A stretch of DNA of 64,000 bases from an uncultured Paracoccaceae bacterium. GTDB lineage: Bacteria > Pseudomonadota > Alphaproteobacteria > Rhodobacterales > Rhodobacteraceae. Location of the stretch: assembly GCA_947498645.1 (NCBI GenBank), contig CANMKS010000001.1:1216032-1280031 (forward strand). Direction: 5' to 3'. Shown in pieces: positions 31,694 to 41,719 of the stretch. The position numbers and the translations under genes were made by a program. A model generated the notes under the pieces. That model was not told where the DNA came from. It searched no databases and saw nothing but the letters and a program-made list of their open reading frames with translations. The number at the start of each line of letters is the position of its first letter. The first letter of the stretch is position 1.

Positions 31694-33102
31694 AGCCGAT
31701 CCCCCAACAGAAATTGCGTGGCCTTATCCAGCCGGATGTGTGGCAGCCCGTCGCCCGGTCGCCGGGTCAACGCCGCGGGGGCGAAATTCATGACACTATA
31801 GTCTGCATCAAGCCATGTCTCTGACCCCGCGCGCGCAGGGCTGAGAAGTTGTGCGGGATCATCGGGCAGTTTGCCGGGATAGAACGCCGCCTGTTTGCCA
31901 TTTTCAAGCAACCGCCCACGTACGACATCCAGCGGCCCGTCGCGATGATCGACGGTTTCTTCAACCGTGGTGCGCAAGGCTGCAATCGACATGGCACCCG
32001 TCTGCGCCCCGGCAAAGTCGGCCCGGTCCTTGGCCTCGCGCAGCAATGCCTGCACGATTGCGGTCAGTTGCGGGTGTTGGCTGTGATGCAGGTGATCGGC
32101 CTTGGTCGCGGCAAAGAGAATCTTTTCCACCCGCCGCCCCTGAAAGATGCGCGACAGGAAGGCGTTGCGCCCCGGTCGGAATGCCCCAAGGATACGTGCC
32201 ATGGCCCCGCGCAGATCGTCCAGCGCGGCAGGGCCTGCGTGGATTGCGCCCAGCACGTCCACCAGCACGATTTGCCGGTCGATCTTGGCAAAGTGGTTGC
32301 GAAAGAAGGGCTGCACGATGTTGCGCTTGTAGCTGTCAAAACGCCGCTCGAATTCCCGCCCCAGTGACCCGCGCGGATAGCGCGCATCGGGGAGGGGTGC
32401 GAAGGTCAGCACCGGCGATCCGGCCAGATCGCCAGGCAACAAAAAACGACCCGGCGAGCAGTCAGAGAAACCCGCTTCACGGGCCTCTTGCAGATGGGCG
32501 GTGAAACGCTCTGCCAGCACTTGCGCTTCGGGTTCATCCAGTTTGACTGTCGGATCGACACCCGCAACAAGTGCCACATAGTCTTCGCCACCCGGACGGC
32601 CCTTGGCCCGGTCAAGTGCGGCCTGTGACCATTCCGCAAAGCTTTGATCAAGCAACCCCAGATCAAGCAGCCATTCGCCGGGATAATCCACGATGTCGAT
32701 ATGCACCGTGCGCGGCCCCGCGATGCCAGCGAGCAAACCGCCGGGTTGTACTTTCAATGACAGGCGCAATTCGCTGATTTGCCGTGTGCCGCCGGGCCAA
32801 ACCGGGGTGGCTGATGTCAGGCTGTCCAGATGCGCCTCGTAGCGAAAACGCGGTACGGTATCGTCGGGCTGCGGTTGCAGATAGGCCGTGCGGATGGCCC
32901 CGTTCGCCGCCGCCTCAAGCTGGGGCATGCGGCCCCGGTCCATCAGATTGGCCACAAGTGAGGTGATAAACACCGTTTTGCCCGCTCGCGACAGGCCCGT
33001 GACCCCAAGCCGGATGACAGGATCAGTAAACGGCGCGGCCAAGGTGTCGCTGACACCTTCGATGGTGCGCGTGATCTGATCGGCGATTGAGGCGATGACC
33101 AA
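31690..33102 (-). CDS. ycjX: YcjX family P-loop GTPase-like protein
   Basis: A 470-residue protein of the YcjX/DUF463 family. The Walker A motif is GVTGLSRAGKTVFITSLVAN (residues ~33–52); the switch-like motif is HIDIVDYPGEWLLDLGLL, and a further family block is DVLGAIHAGPAALDDLRGAM. Members bind and hydrolyse nucleotides with features between Ras-like and dynamin-like GTPases and are linked to envelope stress with YcjF. It is the first gene of a three-gene coupled operon, divergent from truA. Confidence 0.93.
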   Translation of the reverse strand: MVIASIADQITRTIEGVSDTLAAPFTDPVIRLGVTGLSRAGKTVFITSLVANLMDRGRMPQLEAAANGAIRTAYLQPQPDDTVPRFRYEAHLDSLTSATPVWPGGTRQISELRLSLKVQPGGLLAGIAGPRTVHIDIVDYPGEWLLDLGLLDQSFAEWSQAALDRAKGRPGGEDYVALVAGVDPTVKLDEPEAQVLAERFTAHLQEAREAGFSDCSPGRFLLPGDLAGSPVLTFAPLPDARYPRGSLGREFERRFDSYKRNIVQPFFRNHFAKIDRQIVLVDVLGAIHAGPAALDDLRGAMARILGAFRPGRNAFLSRIFQGRRVEKILFAATKADHLHHSQHPQLTAIVQALLREAKDRADFAGAQTGAMSIAALRTTVEETVDHRDGPLDVVRGRLLENGKQAAFYPGKLPDDPAQLLSPARAGSETWLDADYSVMNFAPAALTRRPGDGLPHIRLDKATQFLLGDRL

Positions 33103-33196
33103 TGTGGGTCCTTTCAGTGCTTTGAGGGAAGATAGGGTCGCGGGGGCGCGATGTGTAGGGATTGATTTTGCATGATCCTCCCCCTAATCGGGTCGG

Positions 33197-33982
33197 ATGC
33201 CACGTTATGCCCTTCTTGTTGAATATCACGGCGCGCCTTTTGCCGGATGGCAGCGCCAGCGCGATCAGCCTTCGGTGCAAGGCGCGATCGAGGTCGCCTT
33301 GGCCAAACTGGAACCGGGTGACCACACGATTGCCGCTGCGGGCCGTACCGATGCCGGTGTGCATGCCAAGGGGCAGGTGGCCCATTGTGATCTTGCACGC
33401 GACTGGGATCCGTTTCGCCTGTCTGAGGCGCTGAATTTCCATCTGAAACCTGATCCGGTGGCCGTTGTGGCCTGCGCACGGGTGGTGGACGACTGGCACG
33501 CACGTTTTGATGCCATTGAGCGGCAGTATCTGTTTCGGCTGATTGCAAGGCGTGCGCCCCTGACCTCAGAGGCGGGGCAGTTATGGCGTGTCAATCACGC
33601 CCTTGATGCCGCCGCGATGCAGGCCGGGGCGGACCAGTTGATCGGTCAGCATGACTTTACCACCTTTCGATCTTCGATTTGTCAGGCGCAAAGCCCGGTC
33701 AAAACCCTTGATGAATTGCGGATAGAGGTCGTGCCGCGCAGTGTCGGCACCGAATACCGTTTTCACGTGCGCGCGCGGTCGTTCCTGCACAATCAGGTGC
33801 GCAGCTTTGTCGGCACGCTAGAACGTGTAGGCGCGGGGGCATGGACGCCCGATGATGTGGGCGCTGCCCTGGCTGCAAAGGACCGCGCGGCCTGTGGCCC
33901 GGTCAGCCCGCCGCAGGGGCTTTATCTTGCTGCTGTCAGATATCCGACCGATCCCTTTGACCCGGCGGAAAAGCCCTCCTGA
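33197..33982 (+). CDS. truA: tRNA pseudouridine(38–40) synthase
   Basis: Converts uridines 38–40 in the anticodon arm of several tRNAs to pseudouridine. The 261 residues are a normal length. Catalytic Asp52 is in [14 protein letters not shown]; other family blocks are [20 protein letters not shown] at the start and [20 protein letters not shown] near the end. It is divergent from ycjX across a 94-nt gap and followed after about 95 nt by tamA. Confidence 0.96.
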   Translation: MPRYALLVEYHGAPFAGWQRQRDQPSVQGAIEVALAKLEPGDHTIAAAGRTDAGVHAKGQVAHCDLARDWDPFRLSEALNFHLKPDPVAVVACARVVDDWHARFDAIERQYLFRLIARRAPLTSEAGQLWRVNHALDAAAMQAGADQLIGQHDFTTFRSSICQAQSPVKTLDELRIEVVPRSVGTEYRFHVRARSFLHNQVRSFVGTLERVGAGAWTPDDVGAALAAKDRAACGPVSPPQGLYLAAVRYPTDPFDPAEKPS

Positions 33983-34076
33983 CTGCGAAGTGAATGGAAA
34001 GTCAGCAATCGGTTGGATACACCCGATGTAGCGCACTATGTTGATGAGTACGGTGCGGTGAGGGGACCAGTCGTTT

Positions 34077-35846
34077 ATGTTCAAACAGCTTAGCGCAATC
34101 ATGATTTTCTGCGCATCTTCCGTTCAGGCACAAGACGTCAGATTGGTTTCTGATAGCGCCCGAAGTGCGCTGAGAGAGGCCTCTCTCTTGCGTGCTTTGG
34201 ATGATGACGCAGCCCCGCAGGATTATATTGCGGCTGCCCGTGCCGATTATCGCAGATTGCTGACGGCGCTTTATGCTTCGGGGTATTACGCGGGTACCAT
34301 TTCCATCACCGTGGATGGTGTGGAGGCTGCCGATATCGCGCCGCTGGCCGCACCTGATGCGATTGATGAGGTGGTGATCGCTGTCACACCGGGCCCGCGG
34401 TTTCGGTTCGGGCGGGTCGAGATTGCACCGCTGGCGCCGCAAAGCGCATTGCCTGTAGAGATTGCGCCCGGCGAAAGGGCGCGGTCTGGCGCAATTGGTG
34501 ATGCCGTTTCAGGCAGTTTACGTGATTGGCGCGCCTTGGGCTATGCCAAGGCATCTGTGACGGGCAGGTCCATTATTGCCCGCCACGAGGCCAATGCACT
34601 GGATGTCACTGTCACGCTTGCCCCCGGTCCGCGGCTGCGCTTTGGCCCGCTGAATGTATCGGGAACCGACGCCGTCAGCGATGCGCGCGTTCGCCAGATT
34701 GCGGGGCTGCCTACGGGTGCGGTCTATTCCCCTGATGAGATCGCTGCGGCGGAACGACGCCTGCGCCGCACCGGTACATTCGACAGCGTATCGTTTACCG
34801 AGAGCGATGAGATCGGCCCCGACAATACGCTTGCCATCAATGCGCAACTCTCGGAAGCCAAACCGCGCCGTTTCGGCTTTGGTCTGGAGCTGTCGTCGAT
34901 CGAGGGTCTGACCGTGTCGAGCTTTTGGTTGCATCGCAATTTCTTTGGTGGGGCAGAGCGTCTGCGGGTGGATGCAGAAGTCTCCGGGATCGCAGGCGAA
35001 ACAGGTGGCATTGACTATTCGCTGGGCGGCACCTTTACCCGCCCTGCCACCTTTGGCCCCGATACCGAATATTTCCTGACCGGCCGGATATCGCGCGAGG
35101 ATGAGCCGGAATTCCTGCTTGATAAGATTGCGGTCGAAACCGGGTTTTCGCGGATATTGAACGATGATCTGACAGTTCGTGCCGGTGTTGGCCTGCTGCG
35201 CGCCCGGGAAGAGACTGACGCAGAAATCCGGCAGTACACGCTGTTTACGCTGCCCCTTGATGCGACACTGGACCGGCGCGATGCGCCGGGGGACGCGAAG
35301 GAAGGTTACTACATTGATTTGACGGCAACGCCCTTTGTCAGCATTGACGGCGAAATTACCGGCGCGCGGCTATACGGCGATGTGCGCGGCTATTATTCGC
35401 TTGGCGAAGAACATAGTTTGACCTTTGCCGCACGCGGTCAGATGGGCAGCGTTCTGGGTGCGGGCCTGTCAGAGGCTCCCGCTGACTTCCTGTTTTATTC
35501 GGGTGGCGGCGGCACTGTGCGGGGCCAGCCTTATCAGTCATTGGGTGTTGATCGCCTAGATGGTGGCGAGACGGTCACCAGCGGTGGTGCGTCATTCGTC
35601 GGCGCGCAGCTTGAGGCCCGCTATCTGGTCCGCGAGGATATCTCACTTGTCGGGTTTTATGATATCGGCCACGTCGGCGCCGGATCCACGCCGGGCGAAG
35701 AGGGTAACTGGCATGCCGGTGCTGGTGTCGGTCTGCGTTACAATACCGGGATTGGCCCCATCCGTCTTGATCTGGGCACGCAGGCCAGCGGCGATGATGC
35801 GGGCGAGGATTTGCAGGTTTACATCGGGATTGGGCAGGCGTTTTGA
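34077..35846 (+). CDS. tamA: Autotransporter assembly outer-membrane protein TamA
   Basis: An Omp85-family barrel of 589 residues with a signal peptide (MFKQLSAIMIFCASSVQAQ). POTRA-like repeats occupy about residues 20–270 (for example RFGRVEIAPLAP and RLRFGPLNVSGTDAVSDARV). The C-terminal ~300 residues are the 16-strand barrel with the family FxGG…RGQPYQSLG segment and a final aromatic residue (IGIGQAF), as the Bam machinery requires. With TamB it forms the translocation and assembly module that moves proteins or lipids to the outer membrane. Its stop overlaps the tamB ATG (TGATG). Confidence 0.94.
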   Translation: MFKQLSAIMIFCASSVQAQDVRLVSDSARSALREASLLRALDDDAAPQDYIAAARADYRRLLTALYASGYYAGTISITVDGVEAADIAPLAAPDAIDEVVIAVTPGPRFRFGRVEIAPLAPQSALPVEIAPGERARSGAIGDAVSGSLRDWRALGYAKASVTGRSIIARHEANALDVTVTLAPGPRLRFGPLNVSGTDAVSDARVRQIAGLPTGAVYSPDEIAAAERRLRRTGTFDSVSFTESDEIGPDNTLAINAQLSEAKPRRFGFGLELSSIEGLTVSSFWLHRNFFGGAERLRVDAEVSGIAGETGGIDYSLGGTFTRPATFGPDTEYFLTGRISREDEPEFLLDKIAVETGFSRILNDDLTVRAGVGLLRAREETDAEIRQYTLFTLPLDATLDRRDAPGDAKEGYYIDLTATPFVSIDGEITGARLYGDVRGYYSLGEEHSLTFAARGQMGSVLGAGLSEAPADFLFYSGGGGTVRGQPYQSLGVDRLDGGETVTSGGASFVGAQLEARYLVREDISLVGFYDIGHVGAGSTPGEEGNWHAGAGVGLRYNTGIGPIRLDLGTQASGDDAGEDLQVYIGIGQAF

Positions 35847-38800
35847 TGCGGTTTTTGATCATATGCACGCTGATCCTTGCGCCTGTCTGGGCCAGCGCCC
35901 AAAGCCAGGAAGACGAGGACAAGGGATATCTGACCACCTTGATCGAAGACAATCTGTCGGGCGTCAGCAGTCAGGTGAATATCCAGGGGTTTGAAGGTGC
36001 GCTCAGCTCTGCTGCGTCCATCCAGAGCCTGACGATCTCAGATGCCGAAGGTATCTGGCTGACCCTTGAGGATGTCGTGCTGAATTGGAACCGCAGTGCG
36101 CTGTTGCGTGGCGCGATTGATGTGCAAGAACTAAGTGCCGCGCGGATCATCGTGGCGCGCCCGCCAATTTCCGAAGACAGCGGTCCGACCCCGGAGGCCA
36201 CGCCATTTGCCCTGCCGGAACTGCCAGTGAGCGTGTCGCTCGATCAGCTCAACATCGCTGAAATCGTCCTGGGTGAGGCGTTCCTTGGTGAAGAGATCAC
36301 TGTTTCGCTGACCGGCTCTGCCCAGCTGAGCGGGGGCGAAGGTGCTGCCAATATCATTGCCACGCGTTTGGGTCCCAAGACAGGCGTGTTTGAGATCAAC
36401 GGCGCCTATGCCAATGAGACCCGCGTATTGAACCTGCTTTTGAACCTCGAAGAAGGCCCTGATGGCATCGCCGCGCGTTTGATTGACTTGCCGGGTCGTC
36501 CGGCTGTGCGCCTGTCTGTCGAGGGTAACGCGCCTGTCGACGACTATGCCGCGACCCTTGCGATTGCCACAGATGGGCAGGACCGGTTGACCGGTGAATT
36601 TGCCCTGACCAGTGTCAATGGTGAGCAGCGCATTTCGCTGGATGTGGGAGGCGATGTGTCGCCACTGTTTGAGCCTGCCTATCAGGGGTTCTTTGGCACT
36701 GACGCCAGCCTGTCGGCTGAGGTGATCCAGACGGCTGATGGCCGGATTGATATCCGTTCGCTTGATCTGGACGCGGGGCGTGTGGCCCTGTCGGGGGCCG
36801 TGCGGATTGGCAGCCAAGGCTGGCCTGAATTGATTGATCTGCGCGGGGGCATTACGCCCCTTGGCGGTGAAAAGGTGCTGTTGCCGCTGACCGGTCCGCG
36901 AACGCTGGTAGACGGGATGGATTTGACCGTGGCCTATGATGCCGCCCTGTCGGAAGATTGGCAGGTTGATATTGCGGTTGATGGGCTGGAACGACCGGGG
37001 TTGAACATCAACACGCTTAGCCTGACCGGTGGCGGTATTTTGCGCCCCGGCGAAGGTGCTGATGTCGGCGCTGTGACAGCGATGCTGGAATATGGCGCGG
37101 AAGGTCTGTCGTTGGATGATGCTGGTGCATCGCAAGCCTTTGGTGATGCGATTGATGGCGTTTTTGAGGCCTCACGCGGTGAGGGCCAGCAGACCGAGAT
37201 TACCCGATTTACCCTTAGCGGTGCGGGTCTTGAGGCCCTGGCCCGCGCAACGATTGCGGGGCCGGATGCGGGTTTCCGCACGCAGGCCACATTGGATGCG
37301 CAGGTTGCGGGGTTGGCCCGGTTCTCGACCCTTTTTGGTCAGGATCTGGGCGGCGGCGCTGCGGTGAACGCACAATTGGATACGACGCCGCTGGATGGGC
37401 TTTTTAACATCGTCATCACTGGTGACACAGATAACCTTTCGATTGGTATTCCCGAAGCTGACCGTGTGCTTGCAGGTACGGCCACCATTACCGCCACGGC
37501 CGTGCGCGATACGAATGGCACGCGGCTGGAAGATCTGAACGTCAGCACCGATGCGGCCAGTTTGCGCGGCTCTGCGGAGCTGACAAGCGGTGGTGCTGAC
37601 GCAGAGTTGAGCGCCAGACTGAACGATCTGTCGCTTGTCGTGGCAGAGCTGTCAGGCCCGGCGGTTGTAGCGGGCGATGTGGCGCAGCGCACAGATGGCA
37701 CGATTGAATTTAACCTTGCAGGCAATGGCGCCGCCACCAGCTTTTCCACCAGCGGCACGGTGAACCCGGCCGAAGTGGGGCAAACAATCAACGCGACGCT
37801 GGCCGCTGATATCAGCGACCTCAGCCGTTATGCGGCACTCTTGCAGCGTCCGTTGTCTGGCGCGGTCAATCTGGAGGCCCGAGGTGTGTTGCTGAGCGAT
37901 GGATTGCGGTTTGACGCAGATATCAGCGGCGACACACGCAACCTTGTGACGGGCACGCCGCGCATTGATCCGCTGCTTGCTGGCGACGGCGTTTTTCAGA
38001 CGGCCATTGCGCGACCGTCCAATGACAGCATCCGCCTGACGGACCTTTTGGTGCGCACACCGGAAATGCGCTTGCAGGGTGAGGCCGATGTGAACCTTGC
38101 CGGATCAAGCAGTGCTGATCTGTCGTTCCGTATCAATGACGCAGGCTTGCTGGACCCAAGCCTGAGCGGCCCGATCATGCTGACGCTGGATGCCGAACCT
38201 GCACCGGATGATGCAACAGCGGCTGTGCTGACTGTCACTGGGCCGGGGACCGATCTGAGCCTTGATGCGACCGTCGCCTCGCCTGCGAACGGTTATGAGG
38301 TGGCGGGTGATCTGGCGGCCAATGTGGCCAGCCTTGCCACCTATGCAGGCCTGATCGGTCAGCCGATCAAAGGCAGTATTGATCTGATGGCATCTGGCAG
38401 CGTTCTGCCTGATCTTACCGGGTTTGACGGCCAGATCAGCCTGCGCAGCGAGGATCTTGGTATCGGCAATCCCACGCTTGATGCGCTGCTGGCAGGCACC
38501 GGCCGGATCAACGCCAACGTCGGGCTTGAGGGTGAAGTGTTGTCGTTGCGCACGTTGGAGGTTTCCACACGCGAGGTATCAATCGTTGCGGCACTGAACG
38601 GCAATGCAGGCATGGGGCAAGGTCGGTTCAACGCCAGTTTGCGTGATGTTGGTGTGCTTACCGATCAGATCAGCGGGCCGGTGCGCGCGACGGGGAGTGC
38701 GTCGCTGGATGAGGCGGGCGATTGGGGTATTGATGCCAATGGCACCGGCCCCGGTGGTCTGGCCGCGCGGATTGTTGGTGATTACCGCCAGAACGGCACG

Positions 38801-40102
38801 CTGGATATTGATGTGAACGGCAGCGCGCCCTTGGCGCTGGCAAATACTGCAATTGATCCGCGCAGGTTGAGCGGGAACGCCAACTTTGATCTGAGTGTGA
38901 ATGGGCCGGCGGATGTGTCGTCCCTTAGCGGGCAGATCACCTTTGCCAACGGCCGTCTGGCCGCACCAAATCTGGGCGAGGCGTTGACGGATATCGGCGG
39001 GCAGATCACACTTGGCGGCGGTACGGCGCGTATTGATCTGACGACGCGTGTTGAAAGCGGCGGCAGGGTCAGTCTGAGCGGTCCTATCGCGCTCGCAGCG
39101 GGCAATCAGGCGGATGTGACAGTAGCACTGCGCAATGTCGTGCTGCAGGACCCGGAACTTTATTCCTCGCGCGTGTCAGGCGACATCACCCTGAATGGGC
39201 CATTGCAGGGTGGGGCGCGGATCAGAGGGCGGCTGGAGCTTGGGCAGACCGATATTCAGGTGCCATCGTCATCAATCAGCACCTTGGGTGAACTGCCCGA
39301 TGTCACACATGTCGCAGCCCCCGCAGACGTGCGCCGCACGCTGGCGCGCGCTGGTTTGCTTGGCGATGGTCGCGAAAGCAGCGGTAATGGCGGCGGCGGC
39401 GGTGCGGCCTCTCCGCTGGACATCGTGATCAACGCGCCTTCGCGCATCTTTATCCGCGGGCGCGGATTGGACGCTGAACTTGGTGGCCGCCTGACCATTG
39501 GCGGCACGACCGCGAATGTGATCCCGGTGGGGCGGTTTTCGCTGATCCGTGGGCGCATAGATATCCTGCAACAGCGGTTCCGACTGACCGAAGGTGTTGC
39601 CTCTTTGCAGGGGGATTTTGATCCGTTTATCAGGCTGGTTGCCACCACGGAAACCGAAACCGGCACTGTGATCAGTATTGTGGTTGAGGGACCGGCGGGC
39701 GAGCCGGAGGTGAGTTTCCTTTCGGTCCCGGAGTTGCCGCAGGACGAGGTGCTGTCGCAACTTATTTTTGGTCGCGATCTGCAAAGCATCAGCCCGTTGC
39801 AAGCGATCCAGCTTGCCTCTGCCATCAGTACGTTGGCAGGACGTGGCGGCGGGGCGCTGGACAGTCTGCGCTCTAACATCGGGCTGGATGATTTTGATGT
39901 CAGCACCGATGAAGAGGGCACAGCCGCCGTGCGCGCGGGCAAATACCTGAGTGAGAATGTCTATACCGATGTGACGGTGACCAGCGATGGCGGTACCGAG
40001 GTCAACCTTAACCTTGATCTGACGGATGAGATCACGGCCAAAGGCAGCGTTGATCAGGATGGCGAAACCGGGGTCGGGATATTCTTTCAGCGTGACTACT
40101 AG
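35846..40102 (+). CDS. tamB: Translocation/assembly module TamB
   Basis: A 1,418-residue AsmA-like protein, normal for TamB. The N-terminal hydrophobic segment (MRFLIICTLILAPVWASAQ) anchors or exports it. A long repetitive beta-helical middle follows, with many I/V-alternating strands and repeats such as NGPLQGGARIRGRLEL. The C-terminal DUF490 domain includes IRGRGLDAELGGRLTIGG, RFSLIRGRIDILQQRF and VEGPAGEPEVSFLSVP, and ends GVGIFFQRDY. The ATG coupled to tamA is preferred to the TTG one codon earlier. It bridges the inner membrane to TamA and is implicated in phospholipid and autotransporter transport. Confidence 0.94.
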   Translation: MRFLIICTLILAPVWASAQSQEDEDKGYLTTLIEDNLSGVSSQVNIQGFEGALSSAASIQSLTISDAEGIWLTLEDVVLNWNRSALLRGAIDVQELSAARIIVARPPISEDSGPTPEATPFALPELPVSVSLDQLNIAEIVLGEAFLGEEITVSLTGSAQLSGGEGAANIIATRLGPKTGVFEINGAYANETRVLNLLLNLEEGPDGIAARLIDLPGRPAVRLSVEGNAPVDDYAATLAIATDGQDRLTGEFALTSVNGEQRISLDVGGDVSPLFEPAYQGFFGTDASLSAEVIQTADGRIDIRSLDLDAGRVALSGAVRIGSQGWPELIDLRGGITPLGGEKVLLPLTGPRTLVDGMDLTVAYDAALSEDWQVDIAVDGLERPGLNINTLSLTGGGILRPGEGADVGAVTAMLEYGAEGLSLDDAGASQAFGDAIDGVFEASRGEGQQTEITRFTLSGAGLEALARATIAGPDAGFRTQATLDAQVAGLARFSTLFGQDLGGGAAVNAQLDTTPLDGLFNIVITGDTDNLSIGIPEADRVLAGTATITATAVRDTNGTRLEDLNVSTDAASLRGSAELTSGGADAELSARLNDLSLVVAELSGPAVVAGDVAQRTDGTIEFNLAGNGAATSFSTSGTVNPAEVGQTINATLAADISDLSRYAALLQRPLSGAVNLEARGVLLSDGLRFDADISGDTRNLVTGTPRIDPLLAGDGVFQTAIARPSNDSIRLTDLLVRTPEMRLQGEADVNLAGSSSADLSFRINDAGLLDPSLSGPIMLTLDAEPAPDDATAAVLTVTGPGTDLSLDATVASPANGYEVAGDLAANVASLATYAGLIGQPIKGSIDLMASGSVLPDLTGFDGQISLRSEDLGIGNPTLDALLAGTGRINANVGLEGEVLSLRTLEVSTREVSIVAALNGNAGMGQGRFNASLRDVGVLTDQISGPVRATGSASLDEAGDWGIDANGTGPGGLAARIVGDYRQNGTLDIDVNGSAPLALANTAIDPRRLSGNANFDLSVNGPADVSSLSGQITFANGRLAAPNLGEALTDIGGQITLGGGTARIDLTTRVESGGRVSLSGPIALAAGNQADVTVALRNVVLQDPELYSSRVSGDITLNGPLQGGARIRGRLELGQTDIQVPSSSISTLGELPDVTHVAAPADVRRTLARAGLLGDGRESSGNGGGGGAASPLDIVINAPSRIFIRGRGLDAELGGRLTIGGTTANVIPVGRFSLIRGRIDILQQRFRLTEGVASLQGDFDPFIRLVATTETETGTVISIVVEGPAGEPEVSFLSVPELPQDEVLSQLIFGRDLQSISPLQAIQLASAISTLAGRGGGALDSLRSNIGLDDFDVSTDEEGTAAVRAGKYLSENVYTDVTVTSDGGTEVNLNLDLTDEITAKGSVDQDGETGVGIFFQRDY

Positions 40103-40787
40103 ACCGGATGCAGACCCGCGCGCGGTGATGGCGGCGCAGAACAATGCTGATTGGTATGCGATGATGTGGGATATTCGCGGGCTGCGCTATTTGCGCGATG
40201 CGCAGGGATTTCAGGCGATTGATCCGCCGCCACCCTATCACAGCTGGGTGACAGCCATGCACGGTGTCCAAATATCAAGGATGATCGCGCCATTGCTGGA
40301 CCGTCCTGATTTTGGTGTGAAGGATGCCAGCGGTCAGCAGGATTTGTCGGGGCTTGGCCTGCGCAAGCTATTCGCGGCGTCCTGGCTTTGGCACTCGCCG
40401 CGCGCGGGCGTTGTGACGGATGGGTGGGACCGGATCACGACCCCCGCAGCCCTTGCCCGCTGGGACATGGCATGGGGCAACAGTTCTCCGTCGGATCAGC
40501 GGCAGTTTCCTGACGAGATTCTAGCCCGTGAGGAGGTCGCACTGTGGGGGCGCCGCGCGGTCGAGGGCTATGATGCGGGTGTCATTGCCAATCTGTCCGA
40601 GGATTGCGTGGGCCTGTCCAACCTGTTTGGCAAGAAGGCCCGCCCGGCCGCGACAACGCTTTGTGCGGGTTTTGGCGGTGGGTTGCCATTGGTGGGGTAC
40701 GAGTGGGGTGATGATCTGACCGAGGCGCTTGCGTCAGGGTGGCAGATCACGGGCGATCTGGCGGTGTGGGCCAAGCCCGGCAAATGA
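40092..40787 (+). CDS. GNAT-like protein of unknown function
   Basis: Encodes 231 residues from a GTG that overlaps the 3' end of tamB by 11 nt; ATG at 40128 is an alternative. The N-terminal NNADWYAMMWDIRGLRY followed by DPPPPYHSWVTA resembles the N-terminal extension of certain alphaproteobacterial GNAT-like proteins. The C-terminal half (DCVGLSNLFGK, GLPLVGYEWGDDL, SGWQITGDLAVWAK) has the matching closing strands. The pyrophosphate loop of an active acetyltransferase is not obvious, so activity is uncertain. Overlap with tamB suggests co-translation. Confidence 0.65.
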   Translation: MTTRPDADPRAVMAAQNNADWYAMMWDIRGLRYLRDAQGFQAIDPPPPYHSWVTAMHGVQISRMIAPLLDRPDFGVKDASGQQDLSGLGLRKLFAASWLWHSPRAGVVTDGWDRITTPAALARWDMAWGNSSPSDQRQFPDEILAREEVALWGRRAVEGYDAGVIANLSEDCVGLSNLFGKKARPAATTLCAGFGGGLPLVGYEWGDDLTEALASGWQITGDLAVWAKPGK

Positions 40788-40870
40788 TAGCCGCAACTCC
40801 GCAATCCTGATCAAACGCGGTCCGATCATATGCCTAGAACTGTCTGGTGAACGCAAAAACGAGGATGCGG

Positions 40871-41701
40871 ATGTCACTGATTGACCGAATAATCTGGCAG
40901 ATCGAGATGCGTCTGCATCAGCCGGTGTCGCTGGAGAGCCTCGCCGATGCTTGCGCGGTCAGCCCGTATCATATGGCGCGGAGCTTTCGCCAGGTCACCG
41001 GCATGTCGCCGATGACCTATCTTCGGGCGCGGCGGCTTTCTGTGGCTGCCATCCAGATGATTGGGGGTGATGATGACATCCTGCATATAGCGCTGGATGC
41101 ACAATATACCTCGCACGCGGCGTTCACCCGTGCCTTTGCGCGCTACTTTGGGGTGCCGCCTCAGAATATTCGCAAGGCGCGGTCCCTTGACCATGTGAAA
41201 CTGATGGAGCCTTTGAAAATGCAACAAGATATGATTGTGGATGTCGCTGCCCCTGAAATAAGAACCCGAGACGCCTTTCGCGTAATCGGCCTTGCCGCCA
41301 AAACCAGTTTTGGCAACAACAGTCCGATCCCGCCACTGTGGCAGGCGTTGAACAGCCGCCTGGACGAGTTTGATAGCGATCAGGTTGATGCGGCCTATGG
41401 TGTTTGCTGTGATGCGGACGGCAACGGGAATTTCCGTTATGTGGCAGGTGTCGCCGGACGCACCAATGATGCGGCTCCCAAAAATATGGAAGATGTGAAA
41501 GTTCCGGCGGGTCGTTACGCGGTATTCACCCACAAGGGTCATATCGCCGACTTTCCCAAAACGGTCTACACCGTGTGGAACAAGGCGCTGCCAGACGCGG
41601 GGCTGGAACCACGGCCCGCGCCGGAGTTCGAGCTTTACGATCAGCGTTTCGACGTCGCCACCGGACGTGGCATTGTCGAACTTTGGATTCCCATCAAGTG
41701 A
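40871..41701 (+). CDS. AraC family regulator with GyrI-like effector domain
   Basis: Encodes 276 residues from an ATG placed 6 nt after GAGG; an earlier GTG (40847) is possible. The N-terminal ~105 residues are two AraC helix-turn-helices (LESLADACAVSPYHMARSF and ILHIALDAQYTSHAAFTRAF with the F-x-R-x-F/Y-G motif). The C-terminal ~155 residues are a GyrI/SOUL-like effector-binding domain ending with VATGRGIVELWIPIK. This Rob/SoxS-plus-GyrI layout is typical of multidrug- or stress-responsive activators. The gene is convergent with the opp operon. Confidence 0.92.
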   Translation: MSLIDRIIWQIEMRLHQPVSLESLADACAVSPYHMARSFRQVTGMSPMTYLRARRLSVAAIQMIGGDDDILHIALDAQYTSHAAFTRAFARYFGVPPQNIRKARSLDHVKLMEPLKMQQDMIVDVAAPEIRTRDAFRVIGLAAKTSFGNNSPIPPLWQALNSRLDEFDSDQVDAAYGVCCDADGNGNFRYVAGVAGRTNDAAPKNMEDVKVPAGRYAVFTHKGHIADFPKTVYTVWNKALPDAGLEPRPAPEFELYDQRFDVATGRGIVELWIPIK

Positions 41702-41719
41702 TCCAAAAGGGTGCAGGCC

